From the NCBI GenBank assembly GCA_963724015.1, contig CAVRTM010000014.1, forward strand, positions 434,001-498,000: a stretch of DNA of 64,000 bases, written 5' to 3'. Under the pieces are notes generated by a model. That model did no database searches. It was not told where the DNA came from and saw nothing but the letters and a program-made list of their open reading frames with translations. Position numbers and translations under genes: made by a program. This DNA is from CAVRTM01 sp963724015. GTDB lineage: Bacteria > Actinomycetota > Actinomycetes > Actinomycetales > Dermatophilaceae. This document shows positions 33,208-42,864 of this stretch, in pieces; positions within the stretch are counted from its first letter, which is position 1; the number at the start of each line of letters is the position of its first letter.

Positions 33208-35376
33208 GAGTTGCCTCCTGCTGCCTGGATGGATTCGGTGGCCGCTGCCACGACCGCCTCGGGCGTCAGCCCGAACTCGCGGTACAGGGTCTGGTAGTCG
33301 GCCGATGCGCCGTAGTGGTCGATGCCGATGACCCGCCCTGCGTCACCCACGACGTCGTGCCAGCCGAACGTGGTCGCGGCCTCGATGCTCACGCGGGCCT
33401 TCAGCGCCGGCGGGAGCACCTCGTCGCGGTAGGACTGGTCCTGCGCCGCGAACCACTCGCGGCAGGGCATCGACACCACGCGGGTCGAGACGCCCTGGGC
33501 CTCGAGCTGCTCGCGGGCGGCCACGGCGATGCTGACCTCGGAGCCGGTGGCGACCAGGACGACCTGCGGGTTGCCGTCGGCGCCGTCGATGAGGACGTAG
33601 GCGCCCTTGGCGGTGCCCTCCGCCGAGGCGAACGTCTCCCGGTCGAGGACCGGGAGCGCCTGGCGGGTCAGGGCCAGGCCGGCCGGCCGGTCGGTGTGGC
33701 CGAGGATGGTGCGCCACGCGACCGCGGTCTCGTTGGCGTCACCCGGGCGGACGACGTCCAGGCCCGGGATGGCGCGCAGCGCGGCCAGGTGCTCGATCGG
33801 CTGGTGGGTCGGGCCGTCCTCGCCCAGGCCGATCGAGTCGTGCGTCCACACGTAGGTGACCGGCAGCTGCTGGATCGCGGCCAGCCGCACCGACGGACGC
33901 ATGTAGTCGGAGAACACGAGGAACGTGCCGCCGTACGGGCGGGTGAGGCCCTCGAGCGCGATCCCGTTGAGGATCATGCCCATCGCGTGCTCGCGGATGC
34001 CGAAGTGCAGCGTGCGGCCGTAGGGGCCGCCCTTCCACTCGGCGGTCTGGCGGTTGGTCGGCGACGAAGCTCTCGACGCCGCCCATCGTGGTGTTGTTGG
34101 ACTCGGCCAGGTCGGCCGAGCCGCCCCACAGCTCGGGCATGGTGTCGGCGAGCGCCGTGAGGATCTTGCCGGATGCGGCGCGGGTGGCCACGCCCTTGGC
34201 GTCGGCGGGGAACACCGGCAGGGCCTCGTCCAGGCCCTCGGGCAGCTGGCGGGAGGCGACCCGGTCGAGCAGCGCGGCGCGCTCGGGGTTGGCGGCGCGC
34301 CAGTCGTCGTAGCGCTTCTGCCACGTCCGCGTGCGTCTGCTGGCCGCGGGTGATGACCTCGCGGGCGCGGGCGAGCACGTCGTCGCTCGACCTCGAAGGT
34401 CTGCTCGGGGTCGAAGCCGAGCAGCTTCTTGGTGGCCTTGATCTCGTCGTCGCCGAGCGCCGAGCCGTGGGACTTGCCGGTGTTCTGCTTGGTCGGCGCG
34501 GGCCACGCGATGATGGTCTGCAGCTTGATGAAGGTCGGCTTGTCGGTGACCTGCTTGCCCCGCTCGATGGCGTCCAGCAGCGCGTCGACGTCCTCGGTGT
34601 AGGAGCCGCCGTCCGCCGCGGAACCGCGCCAGTCGACCGTCTCGACGTGCCAGCCGTAGGCCTCGTAGCGCTTGGCCACGTCCTCGGAGAACGAGATGTC
34701 GGTGTCGTCCTCGATCGAGATCTGGTTGGCGTCGTAGATCAGCGTGAGGTTGCCCAGCTGCTGGTGTCCGGCGAGCGAGCTGGCTTCTGCCGACACGCCT
34801 TCCATGATGTCGCCGTCCGAGGCGAGCACGTAGACGTGGTGGTCGAACGGGCTCTGGCCCGGTGCGGCGTCCGGGTCGAACAGGCCACGCTGGCGGCGCT
34901 GCGCGAACGCCATGCCGATGGCGGAGGCCAGTCCCGAGCCGAGCGGGCCGGTGGTGATCTCGACGCCGTTGGTGTGGTGGACCTCGGGGTGGCCGGGGGT
35001 CTTGGAGCCCCACGTGCGCAGCGCCTTGAGGTCGTCCAGCTCGAGGCCGTAGCCGCGAGAGGTAGAGCTGGACGTACTGGGTCAGGCTGGAGTGGCCGCA
35101 GGAGAGGACGAAGCGGTCGCGTCCGAGCCAGTGCGAGTCGGACGGGTCGTGCCGCATGACGTTCTGGAACAGCAGGTAGGCGACCGGCGCGAGGCTCATC
35201 GCCGTACCAGGGTGTCCGTTGCCGACCTTCTGGACGGCATCGGCAGCGAGCAGCCGCGCGGTGTCCACCGCACGGACGTCGAGGTCGGTCCAGCCGGTCC
35301 GACCCACGACCGGTGCCGCCAGGGCTGCGTCACGGGTGCGGGTCTGCTCGTCCTGGGTGGAGGTCTGGTCGGTCAC
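33204..35376 (-). CDS. tkt: Transketolase (four frameshifts)
   Basis: About 722 residues, normal for transketolase. TPP-binding signatures: DGDIMEGVSAEASSLAGHQ, LGNLTLIYDANQISIED; N-terminal GNGHPGTAMSLAP; pyrimidine domain with FGIREHAMGMILNGIALEG and C-terminal GIDHYGASADYQ. Cytoplasmic, transfers two-carbon ketol groups. Insertions near 35055, 34386, 34324 and 34057 break the frame. GTG start with AAGGAG about 12 nt upstream. First gene of the coupled operon, divergent from ctaB. Confidence 0.96.
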
Positions 35377-35541
35377 GAGATTTCACGACTCCTTTGTGCG
35401 GCGGCGGGTCGACCGCGGTCCGTGTGACCGCATCCGTCCCCGACGCCTGCGCCAGCGTTGATCACGACGGGATCGAGCCTAGCCCCGCAGGGTGACCCGA
35501 GTCGCATCGAGTCCAGCGAGAGGGCGTCCGTGCGGCAGCGG

Positions 35542-35547
35542 TAGACT
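35542..35547 (+). promoter_or_regulatory. -10 element (TAGACT) upstream of ctaB
   Basis: TAGACT sits 68 nt before the chosen ctaB start at 35616, giving a leader of about 60 nt. An in-frame ATG at 35559 falls only a few bases after the expected transcription start, so a near-leaderless longer form is possible. Confidence 0.4.
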
Positions 35548-35615
35548 CGGGACCGCCCATGGGCACCCGGTTCGACTCCGAGATCCGCCCCGACCGCACC
35601 GCACCAAAGGACACC

Positions 35616-36564
35616 GTGACCGCTCTGGAGCCGCGCACCGAGTCATCGGCAGCCGCACCCTCGGACCTCCGCGGGACCATCCGTTCGTACGTCGCGCTGA
35701 CCAAGCCCCGCATCATCGAGCTGCTCCTGGTCACCACGTTCCCGACGATGTTCCTCGCCCAGCGAGGCGTCCCGTCGCTGTGGCTGGTCGTGGCCACCCT
35801 CGTCGGTGGCACGCTCTCGGCCGCCTCGGCCAACACCCTCAACTGCTACCTCGACCGCGACATCGACAAGGTCATGCACCGCACCGAGAACCGCCCGCTG
35901 GTCACCGGGGCGATCTCGCCGGCAGCGGCCCTGCGCTTCGGGGTCGTGCTCGGGGTCGCTGTCCTCGCTGTGGCTCGGGCTGCTGGTCAACTGGCTGTCG
36001 GCGGCCCTGTCCGTCGGCGCGATCGTCCTGTACGTCGGCTTCTACACGATGCTGCTCAAGCGGCGCACCTCCCAGAACATCGTCTGGGGCGGGGTGGCCG
36101 GCTGCATGCCGGTGCTGATCGGCTGGTCGGCGGTGACCGACTCGCTGTCGTGGTCGGCGCTCGTGCTGTTCATGATCATCTTCTTCTGGACGCCGCCGCA
36201 CTACTGGCCGCTGTCGATGCGGTTCAAGGACGAGTACGAGGCGGCCGGGGTGCCGATGCTGCCCGTGGTGGCCCAGGACTCCTCGGTCGCGCGCCAGGTC
36301 GTCCGTTACAGCTGGGCGGTGCTCGCCACGTCGCTGGTGCTGGTGCCGGTCGCCGGCATGGGCTGGATCTACCTCGCCGCCGCCGTCGGCGCCGGCGTGG
36401 TGTTCCTGCTCGAGGCCTACCGGCTGCTCGCCCGGGCCAAGTCGCCGGAGAACCTCACCACCGCCTCGCTGAAGCCGATGCGCCTGTTCCACTTCTCGAT
36501 CAGCTACCTCACGCTGCTCTTCCTCGCGGTCGCGATCGACCCGATCCTGCACCTGCCGCTCTGA
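35616..36564 (+). CDS. ctaB: Protoheme IX farnesyltransferase (heme O synthase, one frameshift)
   Basis: About 315 residues with eight to nine membrane helices of the UbiA superfamily. First Asp-rich motif: NCYLDRDIDKVMHRTENRP; second: RFKDEYEAAGVPMLP. It attaches a farnesyl group to heme B for cytochrome oxidase. The GTG at 35616 is chosen because AAAGGA lies just upstream; the ATG at 35559 would add 19 residues. One insertion near 35958 breaks the frame before SSLWLGLLV. Divergent from tkt, the usual actinobacterial layout. Confidence 0.94.
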
Positions 36565-36629
36565 GCGGTGGCCCCAACCGGGGGGATGGGAGAAGGTGGG
36601 CGTCCACCGACTCGCACGAGGAGCACCTG

Positions 36630-37067
36630 ATGCCCACACGCACCGCACGCACGGCCTGGACCGGCACCCTCCAGGAAGGCTCCGGACAGGTGGAGCTCAG
36701 CAGCTCCCACGTCGGCACGTACGACGTGTCGTTCCCCAAGCGGACCGCGGAGGACGCCGGCGGCACGACCAGCCCCGAGGAGCTCATCGCCGCCGCGCAC
36801 TCCTCCTGCTTCGCGATGCAGCTCTCCGCCCTCGTCGCCGAGGCCGGCGGCACCCCGCAGTCGCTGGAGGTGACGGCGAACGTCTCCCTGGGACCGGACC
36901 CGGCGGGCGGGTTCCGCCTCACCGGCATCGCCCTGGTCGTCCGGGGAGAGGTCGAGGGCCTGGATGCCGACGGGTTCGCCCGGGCGGCCCAGGCGGCCAA
37001 GGAGACCTGCCCCGTCAGCAAGGCCCTCACCGGTGTCGAGATCTCGCTGGACGCCTCCCTCGACTGA
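36630..37067 (+). CDS. OsmC/Ohr family peroxiredoxin
   Basis: 145 residues. OsmC features: GTTSPEELIAAAHSSCFAM with Cys60 and KETCPVSKAL with Cys127, the pair that reduces organic peroxides. GTYDVSFPKR lies in the N-terminal strand region. OsmC rather than Ohr is suggested by SPEELIAAAHSSCF. GAGG lies 8 nt before the ATG. It stands alone 65 bp after ctaB, consistent with an oxidative-stress role. Confidence 0.9.
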   Translation: MPTRTARTAWTGTLQEGSGQVELSSSHVGTYDVSFPKRTAEDAGGTTSPEELIAAAHSSCFAMQLSALVAEAGGTPQSLEVTANVSLGPDPAGGFRLTGIALVVRGEVEGLDADGFARAAQAAKETCPVSKALTGVEISLDASLD

Positions 37068-37289
37068 GGCTGCGCAGGTGCGCCGCACCCGTGCCGGCGT
37101 GGAGTGCTGACGCGGGGTGGCCGGCCGGTGCCGCGGCGGCCGGCGCCGGAGTCTCTGGAGGACGCCCGGGCCGGCAACCGCACCGCGGAAGGACCGGACC
37201 AGAGCCGGGCCCCACGACCACCCCGCTGACCTCCGGGATACCCGGCGGAGCCCTCCTCATGCGGCGGACGGGCCTGCTGCCTACTGGCG

Positions 37290-37295
37290 TACGTT
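37290..37295 (+). promoter_or_regulatory. -10 element (TACGTT) for a leaderless MBL gene
   Basis: TACGTT ends 6 nt before the ATG at 37302; the bases between (GTCGGC) do not form a ribosome binding site. Confidence 0.5.
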
Positions 37296-37301
37296 GTCGG
37301 C

Positions 37302-37953
37302 ATGCGGATCACTTCCCTCGGCCACGCCTGCCTCCTCGTCGAGACCGGCGACCAGCGGATCCTGATCGACCCCGGCACGTTCTCGCCGGGCTTCCAGGAC
37401 CTCACCGACCTCGACGCGATCGTGGTGACCCACCAGCACGCCGACCACGTCGACGCCTCAGCGGCTGCCGGCCCTGCTGGACGCCAACCCCGAGGCCCGG
37501 CTGCTGGTGGAGCCGCAGACGGCCGGGCAGCTGGTCGCCGCGGACCTCGCGGCGCAGCACCTGACCTCGGGGGAGACGACGCACATCGGGTCCGTCGAGC
37601 TGACTGCGGTCGGCCAGCGGCACGCGGTCATCAACGAGTTCATCCCGCGCATCGACAACCTCGGGGTGGTGCTGCGGGCCGAGGGGGAGCCCACGTTCTT
37701 CCACCCGGGTGACGCCTACGACGCCGAACCGGGCGACGTCGACGTCCTCGCGCTGCCGCTGAGCGCCCCGTGGGCCGCGGCCCGCGACACCATCGCCTTC
37801 GTCCGGCGGATCGCACCCCGGGTCGCCGTACCGGTGCACGACGCCCTGCTCAGCGAGGTCGGACGCGGGCTGTACCTCTCGCAGGTGAGGACCTTCGGCC
37901 CCGACGGGATGGAGCTGCGGGACCTGGCCGGCGGCGCGCCCACCGACATGTGA
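37302..37953 (+). CDS. UlaG-like metallo-beta-lactamase-fold hydrolase (one frameshift)
   Basis: About 216 residues. The MBL metal motif is VVTHQHADHVDA with His/Asp ligands; GHACLLVET and ILIDPGTFSPG precede it, and FFHPGDAYDA and VPVHDALLS supply the later ligands. This pattern fits the UlaG-like branch that hydrolyses sugar-phosphate lactones or other small substrates; the exact reaction is unknown. An extra T near 37459 breaks the frame just after the metal motif. It is separated from the next ABC gene by 35 bp that contain the latter's -10 box. Confidence 0.82.
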
Positions 37954-37976
37954 CCACGGCTGTCGCCGGTCGTTGC

Positions 37977-37982
37977 TAGCGT
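37977..37982 (+). promoter_or_regulatory. -10 element (TAGCGT) for a leaderless ABC ATPase gene
   Basis: TAGCGT ends 6 nt before the ATG at 37989. Confidence 0.5.
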
Positions 37983-37988
37983 CGGCGC

Positions 37989-38768
37989 ATGCAGACGGGG
38001 GCGACGCAGGCGGCACTGACGGTGCGCGGGCTGACCAAGCGGTTCGGGCCGACCCTCGCCGTCGACGCGCTCGACCTGCAGGTGCCGCGCGGGTCCTTCT
38101 TCGGGCTGGTGGGCCCCAACGGCGCGGGCAAGACGACCACGCTGTCCATGGCCACCGGCCTGCTGCGCCCTGATGCCGGCAGCGTCGAGGTGCTGGGGCA
38201 CGACGTCTGGGCCGACACCGTCCGGGCCAAGCAGCTCGTGGGGGTGCTGCCCGACGGGCTGAAGCTGTTCGACCGGCTGAGCGGCACCGAGCTGGTCACC
38301 TACTCGGGCCTGCTGCGCGGCATGGAACGGGGGGTCGTCGCCGCGCGCACCGCTGAGCTGCTCGAGGCGCTCGGACTGGCCGACGCCGGCAGCATGCTCG
38401 TGGTCGACTACTCCGCCGGTATGACGAAGAAGGTGGCCTTGGCGTGTGCGCTCGTGCACGCCCCGCGGCTGCTGGTGCTGGACGAGCCGTTCGAGGCGGT
38501 CGACCCGGTCTCGGCCGGCACCATCCGCCAGATCCTCTCCGGCTACGTCGGGTCCGGGGGCACCGTCATCCTGTCCAGCCACGTCATGGACCTGGTCCAG
38601 CGGCTCTGCGACCACGTGGCGATCGTCGCCGCCGGCCGCGTCCGCGCCACCGGCACCGTGGACGAGGTCCGCGCGGGCGCGACCCTGGAGGAGCGGTTCG
38701 TCGACCTCGTCGGTGGCGGCACCGACGTCGGGGAGGGCCTGGCGTGGTTGCGCACCTCGTCCGACTGA
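37989..38768 (+). CDS. ABC transporter ATP-binding protein
   Basis: 259 residues. Walker A GPNGAGKTTT, Q-loop region around VGVLPDG, a modified signature YSAGMTKKVALA, Walker B LLVLDEPFEAVD and the H-loop SSHVMD. The signature (SAGMTKK instead of LSGGQ) is typical of ABC-2-type exporters. The downstream membrane gene starts 25 bp inside this one, so the pair makes a two-component exporter. Substrate unknown. Confidence 0.9.
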   Translation: MQTGATQAALTVRGLTKRFGPTLAVDALDLQVPRGSFFGLVGPNGAGKTTTLSMATGLLRPDAGSVEVLGHDVWADTVRAKQLVGVLPDGLKLFDRLSGTELVTYSGLLRGMERGVVAARTAELLEALGLADAGSMLVVDYSAGMTKKVALACALVHAPRLLVLDEPFEAVDPVSAGTIRQILSGYVGSGGTVILSSHVMDLVQRLCDHVAIVAAGRVRATGTVDEVRAGATLEERFVDLVGGGTDVGEGLAWLRTSSD

Positions 38769-40312
38769 AGCTGTCCCTGCTGCGCAACGGCCTGCGGCGC
38801 AGCGTGCCCCAGCTCGTGGGGATGGTGCTGGCGGCGCTCTACGCGCTCGGGGTGGTCGGCCTCGCCGTCGCCGGCCTGGTGGCCCTCCGGCTCACCCCCG
38901 ACGTCGGGGCCGCCCGCTCGGTGGTCGTCGTGCTCGGCAGTGCGCTGACGCTGGGCTGGCTCGTCGTGCCGGTGCTGCTCGGCGGGGTCGACCAGACCCT
39001 CGACCCGGCGCGCTTCGCGACGTTCGCGGTGCCCCGGCGGCAGCTGCTGGCGGGCATGCTCGCCGCCGCGCTGGTCGGCATACCGGGGGTGGTCGTGACC
39101 GTGCTCGCGCTGACGACGACGGTCACCTGGTCGCGCTCGGCGCAGGCGGTCGCGGTGGCGCTGGTGGCCGCCGTGGTGGGAGTGCTGACCTGCGTCACCC
39201 TCAGCCGGGTGTCCACCTCGGGCCTCTCGGCGCTCGGCCAGAGCCGGCGCGGTCGGGAGATGGCCTCCGCCGCCGGGGGCCTGCTGTTCGTGGCGGCGGG
39301 GCTCGGCAGCGGGTGGATCGGCGAGCAGGTCAGCCGACCGGACCTGATGGGCTCCGCCGCCACGGTGCTGGGCTGGACGCCGTTCGGCCTGGCCTGGGCC
39401 GCCCCGGCCGACGTCGCGGCCGGCGCGCTCGGCACCGGGCTGGTGCGACTGGCGCTCGCCGTCCTCGTCCTCGCCCTGCTGCTCGGCCTGTGGGACGTGC
39501 TGCTGCGCCGGGCGCTGGAGAACCCCCGCTCGGTCAGTGTGCGCACCCGTGGCCGGGACGTCGGCGCCGGGTGGTTCGCCCGCCTGCCGGGCACCCCGAC
39601 CGGCGCCGTCGCCGCGCGCGCGATGACCTACTGGCGCCGCGACGCGCGCTACGTCGTCGCGATCGGGATGACGCCGTTGCTGCCGCTGGTGCTGCTCGTT
39701 CCCGCCGCGGGCGGCAAAGAGACCTGGCTGCTCGGCATGGCACCGGTCGTGGGCTACCTGCTCGGCTGGGGCATGCACAACGACGTCGCGTACGACGGCA
39801 CGGCGTTCTGGCTGCACGTGAGCACCGGTGCCCCGGGGCGCGCGGACCGGCTCGGGCGCCTGGCGCCCACCGCCGTGCTCGGGGCCGTCGTGGTTCCCGG
39901 CTACGCCGTCCTCAGCAGCGCGCTCACCGGGCGGTGGTCGATGCTGCCGGCCGACCTGGGTGCCGGCGCGGTGCTGCTCCTTTCCGGGATCGGCGTCGCC
40001 AGCGTGCTCAGCGCCCTGAAGCCCTACCCGGTGCCGGCCGCCGGCGACAGCCCGTTCAGCAGCCCACCGGGCGCCATGGGGCTCACGCTGTTCGTCCAGC
40101 TGGTCGCCGGGGCCGCCGTCACGCTGCTCGGGGCGCCGGTGCTGGGCCTGTGGCTCGTCGCCCTCGGCGGCCCGGCGTGGGCCGGGTGGGCTGCCCTGGT
40201 CCTGGCGCTCGTCCTGGGAGCGGCCTACGTGCTGGTCGGGGTGCGGCTGGGCGCCCGGGTCTACGACCGCCGGGCGCCCGACCTGTTGAGCGACCTCGCG
40301 CGGATCCGCTAG
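38744..40312 (+). CDS. ABC-2-like membrane subunit
   Basis: 522 residues with about twelve hydrophobic segments in two clusters and cytoplasmic loops rich in Arg. No signal peptide. The GTG at 38744 has GGAGG 8 nt upstream and gives an N-terminus AHLVRLKLSLLRNGLRR just before the first helix. It resembles the large transporter subunits paired with SAGM-type ATPases in actinobacteria. Its stop overlaps the convergent ppgK stop by 4 bp. Substrate cannot be inferred. Confidence 0.82.
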   Translation: MVAHLVRLKLSLLRNGLRRSVPQLVGMVLAALYALGVVGLAVAGLVALRLTPDVGAARSVVVVLGSALTLGWLVVPVLLGGVDQTLDPARFATFAVPRRQLLAGMLAAALVGIPGVVVTVLALTTTVTWSRSAQAVAVALVAAVVGVLTCVTLSRVSTSGLSALGQSRRGREMASAAGGLLFVAAGLGSGWIGEQVSRPDLMGSAATVLGWTPFGLAWAAPADVAAGALGTGLVRLALAVLVLALLLGLWDVLLRRALENPRSVSVRTRGRDVGAGWFARLPGTPTGAVAARAMTYWRRDARYVVAIGMTPLLPLVLLVPAAGGKETWLLGMAPVVGYLLGWGMHNDVAYDGTAFWLHVSTGAPGRADRLGRLAPTAVLGAVVVPGYAVLSSALTGRWSMLPADLGAGAVLLLSGIGVASVLSALKPYPVPAAGDSPFSSPPGAMGLTLFVQLVAGAAVTLLGAPVLGLWLVALGGPAWAGWAALVLALVLGAAYVLVGVRLGARVYDRRAPDLLSDLARIR

Positions 40313-41073
40313 CGGCGGGCGGCGTCCACGGCGAGCCACGCCGCGCCGATGATGCCGGCGGAGTTCTGCAGCTGGGCCGCCACGATGGGGGCGCGCAGGT
40401 GCAGCAGCGGCAGGAACTTGTCCGCCTTCTTGGACACGCCGCCGCCGACCACGATGAGGTCGGGCCACAGCAGGTCCTCGACGTGTCCGTAGTAGCGCTG
40501 CAGGCGGACGGCCCACTGCTCCCAGGAGAGGTCCTCGTTCTCGCGGGCGCTGGAGGCGGCGCGGGTCTCGGCGTCGTGCCCGTCGATCTCGAGGTGACCC
40601 AGCTCGCTGTTGGGCAGCAGGACACCGCGGTTCAGCAGGGCGCTGCCGATGCCGGTGCCGAGAGTGGTCATCAGCACGAGGCCGTCGTGGTTGCGGGCGG
40701 CACCGTAGTGCAGCTCGCCGACCCCGGCGGCGTCGGCGTCATTGACCACGCTGACCGGGCGCCCGAGCTCGTCGCTGATCATCTTCTCGGCGTCGGTGCC
40801 GATCCACGCCTGGTCGATGTTCGCGGCGGAGCGCACGACGCCGTGCGTCACGACCGCGGGGACGGTGACGCCGATGGGGGAGTCGCCGGTCTCGTCGGCG
40901 AAGTGCTCGGCGATCTTCTTGACCAGCGCGGCGACGGCCTTGGGGGTGGACTCGGCCGGGGTCTCCAGCCGCAGGCGGTCCGCCGCGAAGGCGCCCTTGT
41001 CGAGGTCCACCGGAGCGCCCTTGATGCCGCTGCCGCCGATGTCGATGCCGAGGGGGTGGTGCGTGCGGGACAT
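40309..41073 (-). CDS. ppgK: Polyphosphate glucokinase
   Basis: 254 residues, ROK family. The phosphate motif GIDIGGSGIKGA is at residues 9-20, VNDADAAGVGE provides the catalytic Asp, and MTTLGTGIGSAL the adenosine-type motif. The actinobacterial enzyme uses polyphosphate or ATP to make glucose-6-phosphate. AAAGG precedes the ATG, and a TAGGTT box lies farther upstream. It feeds the pentose phosphate operon nearby. Convergent with the ABC membrane gene. Confidence 0.92.
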   Translation of the reverse strand: MSRTHHPLGIDIGGSGIKGAPVDLDKGAFAADRLRLETPAESTPKAVAALVKKIAEHFADETGDSPIGVTVPAVVTHGVVRSAANIDQAWIGTDAEKMISDELGRPVSVVNDADAAGVGELHYGAARNHDGLVLMTTLGTGIGSALLNRGVLLPNSELGHLEIDGHDAETRAASSARENEDLSWEQWAVRLQRYYGHVEDLLWPDLIVVGGGVSKKADKFLPLLHLRAPIVAAQLQNSAGIIGAAWLAVDAARR

Positions 41074-41211
41074 GGCTCGCCTTTCGCCGGGAACACGTGC
41101 TGCCCCGAACCTATGCCGTCCCGGCCGGCGGCGCAGCGTGCGGGGTGCCGCGCCGTCCCGCGCAGCCCGCCGGCTGTCCGCCCGCCACCGGCGCGACCGG
41201 GTGCCGCTGGG

Positions 41212-42075
41212 TCAGGGGAGGGTGAGGATCTCGTTGCCGGAGTCGGTGATGAGGATGGTGTGCTCGAACTGCGCGGAGCGCTTGCGGTCCTTGGTGACCA
41301 CGGTCCAGTTGTCGGCCCACATGTCCCACTCGGGCGTGCCCAGGTTGAGCATCGGCTCGATCGTGAACGTCATGCCCGGCTTGATCTCGGTGGCGTAGCC
41401 GGGTGCCGCGTCGTAGTGCGGGATCACCAGCCCGGAGTGGAACGCCGCGCCGATGCCGTGCCCGGTGAAGTCGCGCACCACGCCGTAGCCGAAGCGCCTG
41501 GCATAGCTCTCGATCACGCGGCCGATGATGTTGATCTGCCGCCCGGGCAGCGCCGCCTTGATGCCCCGCATCGTGGCCTCGTGGGTGCGCTCGACCAGCA
41601 GCCGCGACTCCTCGTCGACGTCGCCGCAGAGGTACGTCGCGTTGGTGTCACCGTGGACCCCGCCGATGTAGCCGGTGATGTCGATGTTGACGATGTCGCC
41701 GTCCTCGAGCCGCCGGCTGTCGGGGATGCCGTGGCAGATCACCTCGTTGACGCTGGTGCACAGCGACTTGGGGAACGACCGGTACCCCAGGGTCGAGGGG
41801 TAGGCGCCGTGGTCGAGCAGGAACTCGTGCCCGACCCGGTCGATCTCGTCGGTCGCAACGCCGGGCGCGATGACCTTGGCGGCTTCTGCCATGGCCTGCG
41901 CCGCGATCCGGCAGGCCACCCGCATCTTCTCGATCGTCTCCGCGTCCTTGACCTCCGAGCCGGTGTACTTCTCCGGCGCCGGCTTGTCGACGTACTCCGG
42001 GCGAGCGATCGTCGAGGGAACGGGACGGCGGTCGGTGACCGTGCCGGGGGCGACACTGGCGTAGGTGAGCGGCAT
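41212..42075 (-). CDS. map: Methionine aminopeptidase, type I
   Basis: 287 residues. The five metal ligands can be seen: Asp in GDIVNIDIT and GVHGDTNATY, His in FTGHGIG, Glu in FTIEPML and FEHTILI. The first 40 residues form a Pro-rich extension as in the actinobacterial MetAP1c group. It removes the initiator methionine. A TAGACT -10 box at 42082-42087 ends 6 nt before the ATG, suggesting a leaderless mRNA. Divergent from the small gene at 42155. Confidence 0.96.
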   Translation of the reverse strand: MPLTYASVAPGTVTDRRPVPSTIARPEYVDKPAPEKYTGSEVKDAETIEKMRVACRIAAQAMAEAAKVIAPGVATDEIDRVGHEFLLDHGAYPSTLGYRSFPKSLCTSVNEVICHGIPDSRRLEDGDIVNIDITGYIGGVHGDTNATYLCGDVDEESRLLVERTHEATMRGIKAALPGRQINIIGRVIESYARRFGYGVVRDFTGHGIGAAFHSGLVIPHYDAAPGYATEIKPGMTFTIEPMLNLGTPEWDMWADNWTVVTKDRKRSAQFEHTILITDSGNEILTLP

Positions 42076-42081
42076 ACCGGA

Positions 42082-42087
42082 AGTCTA
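42082..42087 (-). promoter_or_regulatory. -10 element (TAGACT) for leaderless map
   Basis: Read on the minus strand, TAGACT is followed by TCCGGT and then the ATG at 42075. Confidence 0.5.
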
Positions 42088-42154
42088 GGCAGCGCGACGG
42101 CATACGGTGGACTGCGCTGGCAGCACCAGCACCCGCGAACACAGGAGGTCGGCA

Positions 42155-42343
42155 ATGCCGTACTGGTACAACGTGACCACAGGCCAGGTCGAGGACGATG
42201 CGACCCGCAGCCGCGACGACGAGGTGATGGGTCCCTACGCCACCAAGGACGAGGCCGCGAACGCGCTGGCCCACGCCCGCCAGAACACCGAGCGCTGGGA
42301 CGCCGAGGACCGCGCGTGGAACGACGCGGACGGCGAGGACTGA
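42155..42343 (+). CDS. Small acidic conserved actinobacterial protein
   Basis: 62 residues: PYWYNVTTGQVEDD, a middle VMGPYATKDEAANALAHAR and a very acidic, Trp-containing tail. The sequence is widespread in actinobacteria next to map and is sometimes mislabelled as the peptidase itself. The GPYAT...EAA.AL block resembles a short SPOR-like helix-strand unit, but this is only a likeness. CAGGAGG before the ATG is one of the best ribosome sites in the window. Confidence 0.72.
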   Translation: MPYWYNVTTGQVEDDATRSRDDEVMGPYATKDEAANALAHARQNTERWDAEDRAWNDADGED

Positions 42344-42378
42344 CCCCCTGCCCACGCGCCCCGTGCCGGCTCGACGGC

Positions 42379-42795
42379 TCAGGCGGTGGCGGCGCTGAGC
42401 CGCTCGAGCGCCCGGGCCCAGCGCTGTCTGAGCGCGCCGGCGTCCGCGCTGCCGTCGAGGTGCTCCTGCCGCAGCGTCACGCGGGTGCCGTCGCCGTCGG
42501 CGGCGAGGTCCAGCTGCACCATCGTCGCGGGCGCGTCCGCGTCGGCGTGCCAGGAGAAGCGGACCTGCTCCAGCGGGTGATAGCTGCGCAGCACGCCGTG
42601 GGTGCCGTCCTCGCTGCTCCAGGGCTCACCCTTGCGCCCGAGCGTGGCGCCGGGGCCGAGGAGCGCCTCCGGCCCGTCCGGCCCTGCGAGCACGCGCCAC
42701 ACGTCCTCGACCGGCTTCTGCACGACCGTGTGCGCCTCGATGCTGCTCCCGTCGGAGCTGCCGGATCCCTCGTCGACTGCTGGTTCTGCCGTCAT
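42379..42795 (-). CDS. SRPBCC (START/AHSA1-like) protein
   Basis: 138 residues. After a disordered Ser/Asp-rich head, the protein follows the SRPBCC pattern: IEAHTVVQKPVEDVWRVLAGPDG, a strand run through VLRSYHPLEQVRFSWHAD, and a long C-terminal helix ALRQRWARALERLSAA. AHSA1-like proteins bind lipids or act as co-chaperones; no ligand can be named. AAGGGA precedes the ATG. It ends 35 bp from the small gene, convergent. Confidence 0.75.
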   Translation of the reverse strand: MTAEPAVDEGSGSSDGSSIEAHTVVQKPVEDVWRVLAGPDGPEALLGPGATLGRKGEPWSSEDGTHGVLRSYHPLEQVRFSWHADADAPATMVQLDLAADGDGTRVTLRQEHLDGSADAGALRQRWARALERLSAATA

Positions 42796-42864
42796 CGGTG
42801 GTGGTCTCCCTTGGTCCCCGTCGACGCCGGGCCGACGGTCGCGAGTGGTGGGACCCCCAGCGAA